NCBI GenBank assembly: GCA_029051965.1 | Contig: JAIDJZ010000176.1 | Coordinates: 1 to 8,317 of the forward strand | DNA: 8,317 nt | DNA from: Paramuribaculum sp. | GTDB lineage: Bacteria; Bacteroidota; Bacteroidia; Bacteroidales; Muribaculaceae | Direction: 5' to 3' | Part shown: positions 1-5,838 of the stretch, one piece after another | How the letters are laid out: each line of letters opens with the position of its first letter | How positions within the stretch are numbered: position 1 is the stretch's first letter | Made by a program: the position numbers and the translations under genes | The notes under the pieces: generated by a model | What the model saw: only the letters and a program-made list of their open reading frames with translations | Told to the model about the DNA's origin: nothing | Databases searched by the model: none

Positions 1-161
1 AGATGTGTAGTAGAGACAGGTATGAAATAGAGTATATTGATAGTTATATAAGAATTTTAGATAAATCAGGAAATGAGGTTTATTGTCACTTGTACGTTCC
101 GTTTTATCCTACAATTGATCTTCCCGATGACTATGTTTTTGATCAGTCTGACACCAAGTGA
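1..161 (+). CDS. 3' end of an unidentified protein (truncated by the window edge)
   Basis: An open frame runs from the left edge (first full codon at base 3) to TGA at 159-161, giving 52 residues. The peptide is rich in Tyr, Asp and Ile (for example EIEYIDSYIRIL near its start and a C-terminal YVFDQSDTK). That is the composition of a real soluble protein rather than a chance frame. An ATG lies at base 3, but since it is at the very edge it cannot be told whether it is the true start or an internal Met. It is AT-rich like the next two genes and lies 48 bases upstream of the first, in the same direction, so it may be the preceding gene of the same cluster. No family is recognised. Confidence 0.5.
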   Translation, partial: MCSRDRYEIEYIDSYIRILDKSGNEVYCHLYVPFYPTIDLPDDYVFDQSDTK

Positions 162-171
162 ACTATTATTG
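138..171 (+). promoter_or_regulatory. Possible weak Bacteroidota promoter
   Basis: TTTG at 138-141 could be a -33 element and TATTATTG at 164-171 a -7 element with one mismatch to TAnnTTTG; 22 bases separate them. A transcript from here would start about 30 bases before the ATG at 210. The -33 part lies inside the end of the preceding frame. The match is imperfect and the region is AT-rich, so chance is a real alternative. Confidence 0.25.
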
Positions 172-209
172 TCATGAACTAAAATTTTAACTAAAAAAGA
201 ATAGCTATT

Positions 210-641
210 ATGAAGAAGTTTTTTGTGTTTCTGTTTTGTGTTGCAGTTTCGATGACCTCAGTTGCTCAGGCATGGAGGATTGTTAAGGGTTTTGGAAAAA
301 TGCCGCGAACCGAAAGAATTAGCATTGCCGTACTTAAAGGGACGGCTCAAATCAATAGGTCTCTTACTAATCTGAACAACAACAGTAATTTGACAGTCCC
401 AAGTGTGACGCGGTCTTCTGTTCTCTTTAAACAAGTGAAAGCATCTAAAGATTTGTTGAACAAGACTAAGAGTTCTCAGAAAAAAGAGAACGACCCTAAA
501 TTGCGGATGGAATCGTTGATGCGAATGCTAAAAGACAGTCAAAAACAAGATCAGATTTATAAAGATGCTTTAGAGGCGGGTCAGGATATTAATTGCCTGC
601 AAACCAATGATGACGTCTTACAGGATCAGTCTCATGAATAA
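210..641 (+). CDS. Small secreted or periplasmic protein of unknown function
   Basis: This 143-residue protein begins with a clear Sec signal peptide: two Lys after Met, a hydrophobic stretch (about residues 4-16) and an AQA type I signal-peptidase site at 19-21, leaving a mature protein of about 122 residues. It is not a lipoprotein: the Cys at 10 has no lipobox around it. The mature part is polar and Lys/Asn/Ser-rich, with an Asn-rich patch near residues 55-60 and a probably helical, highly charged second half (about 75-125) that contains no further membrane segment. A single Cys lies near the C-terminus. The start is preceded by an A-rich leader (AAAAAAGAATAG), usual in Bacteroidota, instead of a Shine-Dalgarno site. 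The zinc-peptidase gene follows after 29 bases in the same direction. I do not recognise the family; the signal peptide is seen, while a job in the envelope is inferred. Confidence 0.75.
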   Translation: MKKFFVFLFCVAVSMTSVAQAWRIVKGFGKMPRTERISIAVLKGTAQINRSLTNLNNNSNLTVPSVTRSSVLFKQVKASKDLLNKTKSSQKKENDPKLRMESLMRMLKDSQKQDQIYKDALEAGQDINCLQTNDDVLQDQSHE

Positions 642-654
642 CCGATAAATTCAC

Positions 655-668
655 AACTAATATTAGTT
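655..668. repeat. 14-base perfect palindrome just before a start codon
   Basis: AACTAATATTAGTT is identical to its own reverse complement and ends two bases before the ATG at 671. It occupies the ribosome-loading region of the peptidase gene. It could be an operator half-site pair or a small hairpin, but it is very AT-rich and short, so its function is unproven. Confidence 0.35.
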
Positions 669-670
669 AA

Positions 671-1870
671 ATGTCTGATCAATATAATATCACGTCGCAA
701 TATATAATTACGTACCTGAGGGATATTGAGAGAAAACTCCAGCGTACCGAGCATTCGCAGTATCCTTTGCCGCACTATATCGGTGGTGAAATTCCTGTAG
801 AGGCACTCAATAATGAGGCTAAAAAGATTATGAACTTTGTCGGGCTCTATTCTTTTACTCCAGATTGCTGTTGGGAAGAGCTGAATAATAACATGGCCGG
901 TTATATTGAGCTGGATGGTTCTCGATCCGGAACAATCAAAATCCATCTGTCGTCACGTTACAGAAGTAATGGTAATGCGACCATCGCCATTCTTGCTCAT
1001 GAGATATGCCATAAACTCCTTGAATTTTATGGTCTGTATTTTCCTCAGCTAAACCAGCTAAATGAAATATATACGGACCTCTGTACGATATATGTCGGTT
1101 TCACACAACTTATAGTCAACGGTTATAAAACGACTGTGGGAAATGTCACTTTTTCATTAGGTTATCTCTCCAGAGATACCTTTGAGCAGACCATCTCGAT
1201 CATGGAGTTGGTTCAAGGTCATCGGGGTTTCGATCAGCAATGGGCTGAAGGTCTGGATGTGTATTCCCAACTGGCAAGATGGATTATAAATCCTGATAAA
1301 AGAAAGTGTCATGTCGATGGATTTGCGAAAAGACAGCTTGAGTATGCTGGTCTGAATAAACGAGTTTCCATATTGAACCGACTTTTAAACGATATTCTGA
1401 CATCTTATAATCCGATGATAAAGGATTTAGACCGGGTATATTTCCTTGAAAATCCTTCTTATGGGAAGGAGGATTCGGTTAAAAAATTGCCGATAACTTC
1501 ATTCTGCTTGTCTCATCCCGAACTATTCAGACAATCCGACATTAAGAATGTGCAGGAAGCGGGGCAGCTATCCCGCAGACTTGACCGGATAATCAGAGAC
1601 TTGGTCAGTTATTCCGGAATTGAGAATTATGAGTTTCACTCCGGAGTGCATGCATGCCCGTTTTGCAGGAATGAATTTAAAATCGCTGAAAAAGGTCAGA
1701 AACAGAAATGGCGTGTGGTTAAATGTGGAAAATGTGGAAATAAATTTGCAATTGATCTGACAGGTTATAAATTGCTACAGACTGAAATTGTCCAGCCGCA
1801 AACTGTAGTTGTTTCCAGTCAGTCTAAAAATTCCGGTCAGTCTAAAAAATGGTGGCAGTTCTGGAAATAA
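671..1870 (+). CDS. Probable zinc metallopeptidase (gluzincin-like HExxH) with C-terminal zinc ribbon
   Basis: A 399-residue protein without a signal peptide or membrane segment, so probably cytoplasmic. It contains an HExxH zinc site (H110, E111, H114, in AHEICHKLL). This is followed after 17 residues by NEIYTD (E132, D136), which resembles the NExxxD element in which thermolysin-type gluzincins carry the third zinc ligand. The middle (about 160-320) is unassigned. Near the C-terminus, C329/C332 and C352/C355 form two CxxC knuckles 19 residues apart, a typical zinc ribbon, often used to bind nucleic acid or a partner. The last residues are SKKWWQFWK, a short basic Trp-rich tail after a Ser/Gln/Lys linker. 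Family knowledge supports a proteolytic role; substrate and pathway are unknown. The gene sits 29 bases after the secreted protein and 36 before the LRR gene, suggesting co-expression. The spacing of the third ligand should be treated as provisional. Confidence 0.7.
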   Translation: MSDQYNITSQYIITYLRDIERKLQRTEHSQYPLPHYIGGEIPVEALNNEAKKIMNFVGLYSFTPDCCWEELNNNMAGYIELDGSRSGTIKIHLSSRYRSNGNATIAILAHEICHKLLEFYGLYFPQLNQLNEIYTDLCTIYVGFTQLIVNGYKTTVGNVTFSLGYLSRDTFEQTISIMELVQGHRGFDQQWAEGLDVYSQLARWIINPDKRKCHVDGFAKRQLEYAGLNKRVSILNRLLNDILTSYNPMIKDLDRVYFLENPSYGKEDSVKKLPITSFCLSHPELFRQSDIKNVQEAGQLSRRLDRIIRDLVSYSGIENYEFHSGVHACPFCRNEFKIAEKGQKQKWRVVKCGKCGNKFAIDLTGYKLLQTEIVQPQTVVVSSQSKNSGQSKKWWQFWK

Positions 1871-1906
1871 TGAAACAAAAGGCAATCGGAGCGGCGTGGA
1901 TGGATT

Positions 1907-3034
1907 ATGCGGATAAGTGATCTAATAAAGGTGTTCCGGAGGCATCGTCGTGAACGGGATTTTTTAAGGGATGTGACCTCTGCTACCGATGCTTTGTTTT
2001 CTTTTGCCGGACGATCTGACTGTGCCGGTAAGGTATGGGACTACCTGCATGACCGCAGTGATGAAATCTATGTGACTTCAGATGGCTGGCTTTGGACAGT
2101 CAACACTGATGACATATGGTATAGCAAAGACAACCCGAATGGGATTATTGCACAGTATCCGGTTGACATAATCGGTTCTACAGTTGTCGGGACCCGTGCC
2201 GCACGGGTCCCGTCTGAAATTCCTCTTCCGAAAATCAGTCTGCGCCCGTTTCTTATCTACGATTGCTTTTTCTCCGGTGAATTAGAACGGTTCAATCTAT
2301 GCTATAAGCGGATTGTGCCGCCGGAGATAGAAGCCACGTTTGATGATTTCGGTTCGTTCTGCGAATATATCTATCGCAACTACAGGGAGCTTGTTGATAA
2401 ATGCGGACCTATGGGCGAGTATTCCGGCCTGGCGTGCTATTACTCTATTCGGGAAGACCGGAATAATTTCGAAGATCTGTTCTATCGGATTGTTGTGAAA
2501 AGGGATCTCAGAGTCCGATTGCGTTCGGAGTCAGACCTGAAGGATCTCACATTGCCGCCAGACCCTATAAGATGGCATGCGGTTATGGAAGCTTTCGAGA
2601 TTCTTAATCTGAGTGACAGAGTGCGGAACATTTCATTCGAAAAGGGTTTCAGTCCGGATGTGAAAGATCCTCTGCGGATCGATTCTGTGATGGGAGATCT
2701 TCCCGGCGGACTGACTCGGTTCAGTGAGTTGTGTCGGATCTCTTTTCCTGACGGTTTAAAGACAATTGAAACCGGGTGTCTGAGCTGGTCCACTCGTCTG
2801 CAGCGAGTCGATTTGCCACAGCGACTGGCGGTTATTGGGGACAGTGCGTTTCTGGGATGTCGGAATCTGAGCGCAATAACCATTCCGTCGACAGTCAGAA
2901 AAATAGGCTCATGCGCATTTATGGAGTCTGGCATAAGAAATATAGCTGTGCCCGGCGGCTGTGAGATCGGGCCGGATGCGTTTGATCGGAGTTGCTCGAT
3001 CAGGCTACAGTCCATGTCCGGCGAGGGGAAGTAG
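1907..3034 (+). CDS. Unknown protein with C-terminal BspA-type leucine-rich repeats
   Basis: A 375-residue protein. The C-terminal quarter holds four degenerate repeats of about 22-24 residues, starting near residues 274, 298, 321 and 343. Each has the pattern hydrophobic-x-x-I-x-hydrophobic-P...I-G/E...A-F/C (for example SAITIPSTVRKIGSCAF), which is the BspA/TpLRR (LRR_5) type that mediates protein-protein contact. Residues 1-270 match nothing I recognise. They start with a basic helix (RRHRRERDF, 11-19) and contain aromatic-rich segments. There is no signal peptide, lipobox or membrane helix, unlike many surface-exposed BspA-like proteins, so this one is probably intracellular. The ATG at 1907 is the only good start that keeps the frame. 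A 16-codon frame (1870-1920) begins on the stop of the upstream gene and ends inside this one, which could couple their translation. Base composition lies between the AT-rich genes on the left and the GC-rich genes on the right. A strong palindrome at 2188-2212 is translated as part of residues 94-102. Confidence 0.7.
   Translation: MRISDLIKVFRRHRRERDFLRDVTSATDALFSFAGRSDCAGKVWDYLHDRSDEIYVTSDGWLWTVNTDDIWYSKDNPNGIIAQYPVDIIGSTVVGTRAARVPSEIPLPKISLRPFLIYDCFFSGELERFNLCYKRIVPPEIEATFDDFGSFCEYIYRNYRELVDKCGPMGEYSGLACYYSIREDRNNFEDLFYRIVVKRDLRVRLRSESDLKDLTLPPDPIRWHAVMEAFEILNLSDRVRNISFEKGFSPDVKDPLRIDSVMGDLPGGLTRFSELCRISFPDGLKTIETGCLSWSTRLQRVDLPQRLAVIGDSAFLGCRNLSAITIPSTVRKIGSCAFMESGIRNIAVPGGCEIGPDAFDRSCSIRLQSMSGEGK
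2188..2212. repeat. 25-base palindrome inside the LRR-protein gene
   Basis: Arms CGGGACCCGTGC (2188-2199) and GCACGGGTCCCG (2201-2212) are exact reverse complements around one central base at 2200. In RNA the innermost pairs would open to form a small loop on a very GC-rich stem. It stays in frame and encodes about residues 94-102 (VGTRAARVP) of the host protein. Its GC content contrasts with the flanks. It may be a palindromic repeat element inserted into a gene; that origin is inference. Confidence 0.8.
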
Positions 3035-3042
3035 AGGCACTA

Positions 3043-3113
3043 CGGGCGTAAATTAGGAAAATACTTTGGAAAAATTCACAAATGTTGTTAAAAAGTTCGT
3101 AACTTTGCGCCCG
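3043..3113. repeat. Inverted repeat flanking the SulP promoter
   Basis: CGGGCGTAAA (3043-3052) pairs with TTTGCGCCCG (3104-3113), ten pairs including one G-T, with 51 bases between. The right arm covers the end of the predicted -7 element and its downstream bases. It could form the stem of a long-looped terminator for the LRR gene, or act as a regulatory site; chance cannot be excluded. Confidence 0.3.
3075..3107 (+). promoter_or_regulatory. Bacteroidota-type promoter for the SulP gene
   Basis: TAACTTTG at 3100-3107 matches the Bacteroidota -7 consensus TAnnTTTG exactly. The best-spaced -33 candidate is TTCA at 3075-3078 (21 bases away), which is weak; TTG at 3085-3087 is closer than usual. 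Transcription would start a few bases after 3107, giving a leader of roughly 75-80 bases before the ATG at 3191. Confidence 0.6.
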
Positions 3114-3149
3114 AATTCGGGGTAGCCCGTGAGCGGTATCCCCCCGGAA
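3110..3149 (+). promoter_or_regulatory. Structured 5' leader of the SulP mRNA
   Basis: Right after the predicted -7 element lies the 12-base palindrome CCCGAATTCGGG (3110-3121). An alternative fold pairs TTC-GGGG-TA (3116-3124) with TA..CCCC..GAA (about 3137-3149) around a small CCG-TGAG-CGG hairpin (3127-3136), with bulges. The two folds share bases and would exclude each other. No known riboswitch class is recognised, and the pairing was done by eye. Confidence 0.25.
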
Positions 3150-3190
3150 CTCATCATTTCCAATTAGGTTATCACAATTTTTTAAGGTAT

Positions 3191-4891
3191 ATGAAATTAT
3201 CCGGACCTCTTGATTTTCAACCGAAACTGTTTTCGGCATTGAAGAATTATTCATTAACCAATCTCAAGGCAGATCTGACTGCGGGCATTGTGGTCGGTGT
3301 TGTGGCGTTGCCTCTCGCTGTGGCCTTTGCGATCGCGAGCGGTGTGAGTCCGACAATCGGTCTTATTACAGCGATTATCGGTGGATTTCTTGTTTCGGCA
3401 CTCGGCGGCTGTTCGGTGCAGATCGGCGGACCGACCGGCGCTTTTATCGTGATTGTCTATGGAATCATTGCGGGCTACGGTCTTGAAGGGCTTGCCATAG
3501 CGACTTTCATGGCGGGGCTGATTCTGATTCTGCTCGGAGCGTTTCATCTGGGAACGGTCATAAAGTTTATTCCCTATCCGATTGTGGTCGGTTTTACGGC
3601 CGGTATCGCGCTGACGATCTTCTCGACCCAGATCAATGACTTTTTCGGTCTCGGGCTGACAGACCTTCCTGCGGCATTTATTCCGAAGTGGGGCAAATAT
3701 TTTGTCAGCTTCGGCAATGTCAACTGGGTCACAACCGCAATCGGGCTTGCTTCGATTCTGATAATCGTTCTTGTGCCGAAGATCTCAAAGAAACTTCCCG
3801 GTGCGCTGATTGCGATTATAGTCGTGACATTTGTTGTCTGGCTCATCAATGGAAGCTGCGAGGGAATCCATATCGAGACAATCGGCGACCGCTTCGGCAG
3901 CATGTCGACCGACATTCCTCTGCCCCACGGATTTGAACTTTCGATGGAAACGATCAACGAGCTGCTTCCCTCGGCTTTCACAATCGCCATTCTCGGGGCG
4001 ATCGAGTCGCTGCTTTCGGCCACGGTGGCTGACGGTGTGACAGGCTCGCGTACCAATTCAAACACTGAACTGATCGGTCAGGGTATCGCCAATGTCGTTG
4101 TTCCGTTTTTCGGCGGCATTCCGGTGACCGGCGCGATCGCCCGCACGATGACCAACATCACCAATGGCGGCCGCACACCGGTTGCGGGTGTGGTCCATGC
4201 GGTTGTCCTGTTGCTGATATTCCTCTTCATGATGCCGCTGATCAACCTCGTTCCGATGGCATGTCTGGCCGGAGTGCTGATCGTTGTCAGCTACAATATG
4301 AGCGGATGGCGCACGATCCGCGGAATTCTCCGCAATCCCAAAGGGGATGTTGCCGTGCTTGTGGTCACCTTCCTTCTGACGGTCATCTTCGACCTTACGA
4401 TCGCAATCGAAATCGGCCTGCTTCTGGCCATCATCCTTTTCCTGCGCCGCGTCATGGAGAACACTCAGGTGCGTGTCTACGGCGAGCAGCTTGATGTGGC
4501 CGAAGGTACTGAGGCAACGCGCCACGAGGTTCTAGATGTGGCCAAAGGCGTCGAGGTCTATGAGATCGACGGTCCGTTCTTCTTCGGTGTGGCCACGAAA
4601 TTCGAGGAGCTTATGAGAACAACGATCGGGTCGAAGCCGGTTGTCCGCATAATCCGTATGAGAAAGGTTCCGTTTATTGACGCGACAGGCGTCCACAACC
4701 TCGAGATGCTGATCAGCTCGTCGCTTAAGGATGGCATCAAGGTTGTGCTTTCGGGAGTGAAGCCGGAAGTGCAGGAAGTTCTCGATCATGCAGGCATCGA
4801 CAGGCTCATCGGTGCGGAGAATATCTGCTCGCACATAACGATTGCAGTCCGCAAGGCCAATAAGATGGCCATGCAGGAAATGGAGGCTTAG
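3191..4891 (+). CDS. SulP (SLC26-type) anion transporter with STAS domain
   Basis: A 566-residue inner-membrane transporter of usual length for the family. Residues about 25-420 form the multi-helix membrane core. Family landmarks are QIGGPTGAF (77-85), which lies in the anion-binding region of SulP proteins, and the long conserved stretch beginning ELIGQGIAN (293) and continuing with GGIPVTGAIARTMTN (308-322). Residues about 450-555 are a cytoplasmic STAS domain with the signature DATG (497-500), where anti-sigma antagonists carry a DSSG-like site. Substrates in this family include sulfate, bicarbonate and dicarboxylates. E272 in AIESLLSA sits near where, from memory, cyanobacterial BicA has an Asp involved in Na+ binding; this does not settle the substrate. 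No carbonic anhydrase or sulfate-assimilation gene is adjacent in this window. The ATG at 3191 follows an AT-rich leader and puts the first charged residues ahead of the core. It has its own promoter and faces the small membrane-protein gene across 37 bases. Confidence 0.95.
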   Translation: MKLSGPLDFQPKLFSALKNYSLTNLKADLTAGIVVGVVALPLAVAFAIASGVSPTIGLITAIIGGFLVSALGGCSVQIGGPTGAFIVIVYGIIAGYGLEGLAIATFMAGLILILLGAFHLGTVIKFIPYPIVVGFTAGIALTIFSTQINDFFGLGLTDLPAAFIPKWGKYFVSFGNVNWVTTAIGLASILIIVLVPKISKKLPGALIAIIVVTFVVWLINGSCEGIHIETIGDRFGSMSTDIPLPHGFELSMETINELLPSAFTIAILGAIESLLSATVADGVTGSRTNSNTELIGQGIANVVVPFFGGIPVTGAIARTMTNITNGGRTPVAGVVHAVVLLLIFLFMMPLINLVPMACLAGVLIVVSYNMSGWRTIRGILRNPKGDVAVLVVTFLLTVIFDLTIAIEIGLLLAIILFLRRVMENTQVRVYGEQLDVAEGTEATRHEVLDVAKGVEVYEIDGPFFFGVATKFEELMRTTIGSKPVVRIIRMRKVPFIDATGVHNLEMLISSSLKDGIKVVLSGVKPEVQEVLDHAGIDRLIGAENICSHITIAVRKANKMAMQEMEA

Positions 4892-4917
4892 AGCCGGTTC
4901 CCCAACTGAATAATGAC

Positions 4918-4959
4918 AGCCCGTGGAATCAGCGTGTCTGACGCTCGATTTTACGGGCT
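4918..4959 (+). terminator. Long hairpin, likely 3' end of the SulP transcript
   Basis: Bases 4918-4935 pair with 4941-4959: 18 pairs around a 5-base loop (GTCTG, 4936-4940), with a single bulged C at 4946 and two G-T pairs (4925/4952 and 4926/4951). The outer arms are AGCCCGT and ACGGGCT, the inner arms AGCGT and ACGCT. It starts 27 bases after the SulP stop. In + strand RNA the two G-U pairs hold; in the - strand RNA they become A-C mismatches, so the structure favours the SulP message. The bases after it are T-rich (TTGTTGATTTTAG) but lack a clean U-run, so it may be an RNA-stabilising 3' stem as much as an intrinsic terminator. It overlaps the final codons of the opposing gene. Confidence 0.55.
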
Positions 4960-5099
4960 TCCTTGTTGATTTTAGTTTCTTTCAGGTGGGCAATGCCGAG
5001 ACCGAGGCCGATACCTATCAGCAGATATCCGGCGATGTAGGCTGCGTGTTCAGCGATTTTCATAACGGGTGGAATTGTGGTTCTAAGGGTTGTTTTCAT
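4929..5099 (-). CDS. 56-residue single-pass membrane protein downstream of radC
   Basis: Reading from ATG (5099-5097) to TGA (4931-4929) gives 56 residues. A 12-residue polar start (MKTTLRTTIPPV) leads to a hydrophobic helix at about 19-39 (AAYIAGYLLIGIGLGLGIAH), with Gly at 29, 31, 33 and 35. A strongly basic tail follows, with Lys or Arg at 40, 43, 46, 49, 50, 53 and 56. The positive-inside rule places the tail in the cytoplasm. A second in-frame Met at 13 could give a 44-residue version. The upstream ACAATAGAA leader is A-rich, as usual in this phylum. It begins 34 bases after the radC stop on the same strand, so it is probably the last gene of that transcript. Its 3' end lies in the SulP hairpin. 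The frame on the other strand here (4923-5180) looks non-coding. Function and family are unknown to me. Confidence 0.7.
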   Translation of the reverse strand: MKTTLRTTIPPVMKIAEHAAYIAGYLLIGIGLGLGIAHLKETKINKEARKIERQTR

Positions 5100-5133
5100 T
5101 TCTATTGTTTAACAACACAACTCCCTCCTGTGT

Positions 5134-5838
5134 TCAGAGCCGTCCCTCTTCAGCGTAGGAGTAGAATCCCGAAGGGGTGACGATGATGTGGTCGTGGACT
5201 GTGATGTCGAGCAGTGCGGCGGCCTCTTTTATCTTTCTGGTCAGAGCGTCGTCCTGAGATGAGGGGCGCAGGTTGCCCGACGGGTGGTTGTGGCCGAGTA
5301 TGATTGCCGAGGCCATGTTGTCGAGGGCTTTTTTGACGATCATGCGCGGTTCGACATATGTCGCCGAGCTGCCTCCGGAGCTTATCTGTTCGCAGATTAT
5401 CACTGAGTTGTTGCGGCGCAGAAAGATGGTCCAGAATTCTTCGTGGGGGAGATTTCTCATCTTTGGCAGCAGACACCTGTAGGCGTCCGATGCCTGCCGG
5501 ATCACGCTCACCTCTTCTTCGGCCGAACCGCTTCTCGCTCCGATTTCGAGCGCGGCGGCTATTGTCGTGGCTTTTGCAGGGCCGATTCCGACAAACCGCC
5601 GGCTGATTGCCTGGATCGACATTTGCGAGAGCTGGCTGAGCGAGTTGTCGCATGCGTCCAGAATCTCACGGGCCAGATCGATAGCCGATTTTCCGGGAAC
5701 GCCTCCGCCGATCAGCAGAGCGAGCAGTTCGGCGTCGGAGAGCACGCGGATCCCCTTGGCAAGCGCTTTTTCACGGGGTTTGTCGTCATCGCTGAGATCA
5801 GCGATCCGGCGTGATGCAGCGTTGGAGTTCTGTCTCAT
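5134..5838 (-). CDS. radC: RadC family protein (JAB/MPN domain)
   Basis: A 234-residue protein of normal RadC length. The N-terminal part contains a UPF0758-type helical region with PREKAL (21-26) and LSDAELLALLIGGG (33-46). A helix-hairpin-helix-like segment follows (VGIGPAKATTIAAALEIGA, about 83-101). The C-terminal JAB domain (about 110-234) carries the JAMM metal motif HNHPSG (183-188) followed by S193 and D196, with E150 the likely upstream glutamate. The family was named for DNA repair, but that role is not firmly established; the fold is that of metal-dependent hydrolases and is also found in mobile-element proteins. Here the genomic setting looks like ordinary chromosome. Its ATG (5838-5836) overlaps the TGA of the upstream glycosyltransferase as ATGA, so translation is probably coupled. 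All metal ligands appear present. Confidence 0.93.
   Translation of the reverse strand: MRQNSNAASRRIADLSDDDKPREKALAKGIRVLSDAELLALLIGGGVPGKSAIDLAREILDACDNSLSQLSQMSIQAISRRFVGIGPAKATTIAAALEIGARSGSAEEEVSVIRQASDAYRCLLPKMRNLPHEEFWTIFLRRNNSVIICEQISSGGSSATYVEPRMIVKKALDNMASAIILGHNHPSGNLRPSSQDDALTRKIKEAAALLDITVHDHIIVTPSGFYSYAEEGRL

Noticed and set aside
632..946. 104-codon - strand frame at the start of the peptidase gene
   Set aside because: Overlaps the end of the secreted-protein gene and the start of the peptidase gene on the opposite strand, with no leader or domain.
2482..3015. 177-codon - strand frame across the LRR gene
   Set aside because: The + strand frame shows regular leucine-rich repeats in the same interval; the antisense peptide has no ordered pattern.
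3574..4525. Long - strand frames opposite the SulP gene (3574-4065 and 4058-4525)
   Set aside because: They are antisense shadows of a clear SulP membrane core; the second is an Asp/His/Gln-rich peptide typical of antisense to hydrophobic codons.
5105..5115. Short palindrome TTGTT-T-AACAA upstream of the small membrane protein
   Set aside because: Eleven AT-rich bases are expected by chance and no partner site is seen.
4923..5180. 85-codon + strand frame between SulP and radC
   Set aside because: It is antisense to the 56-residue membrane protein, which has better gene features (leader, helix, basic tail, spacing to radC). The + frame also runs into the end of radC.
5150..5653. 167-codon - strand frame overlapping radC in another frame
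   Set aside because: Arg/Pro/His-rich composition and full overlap with the JAMM-bearing radC frame mark it as a shadow.
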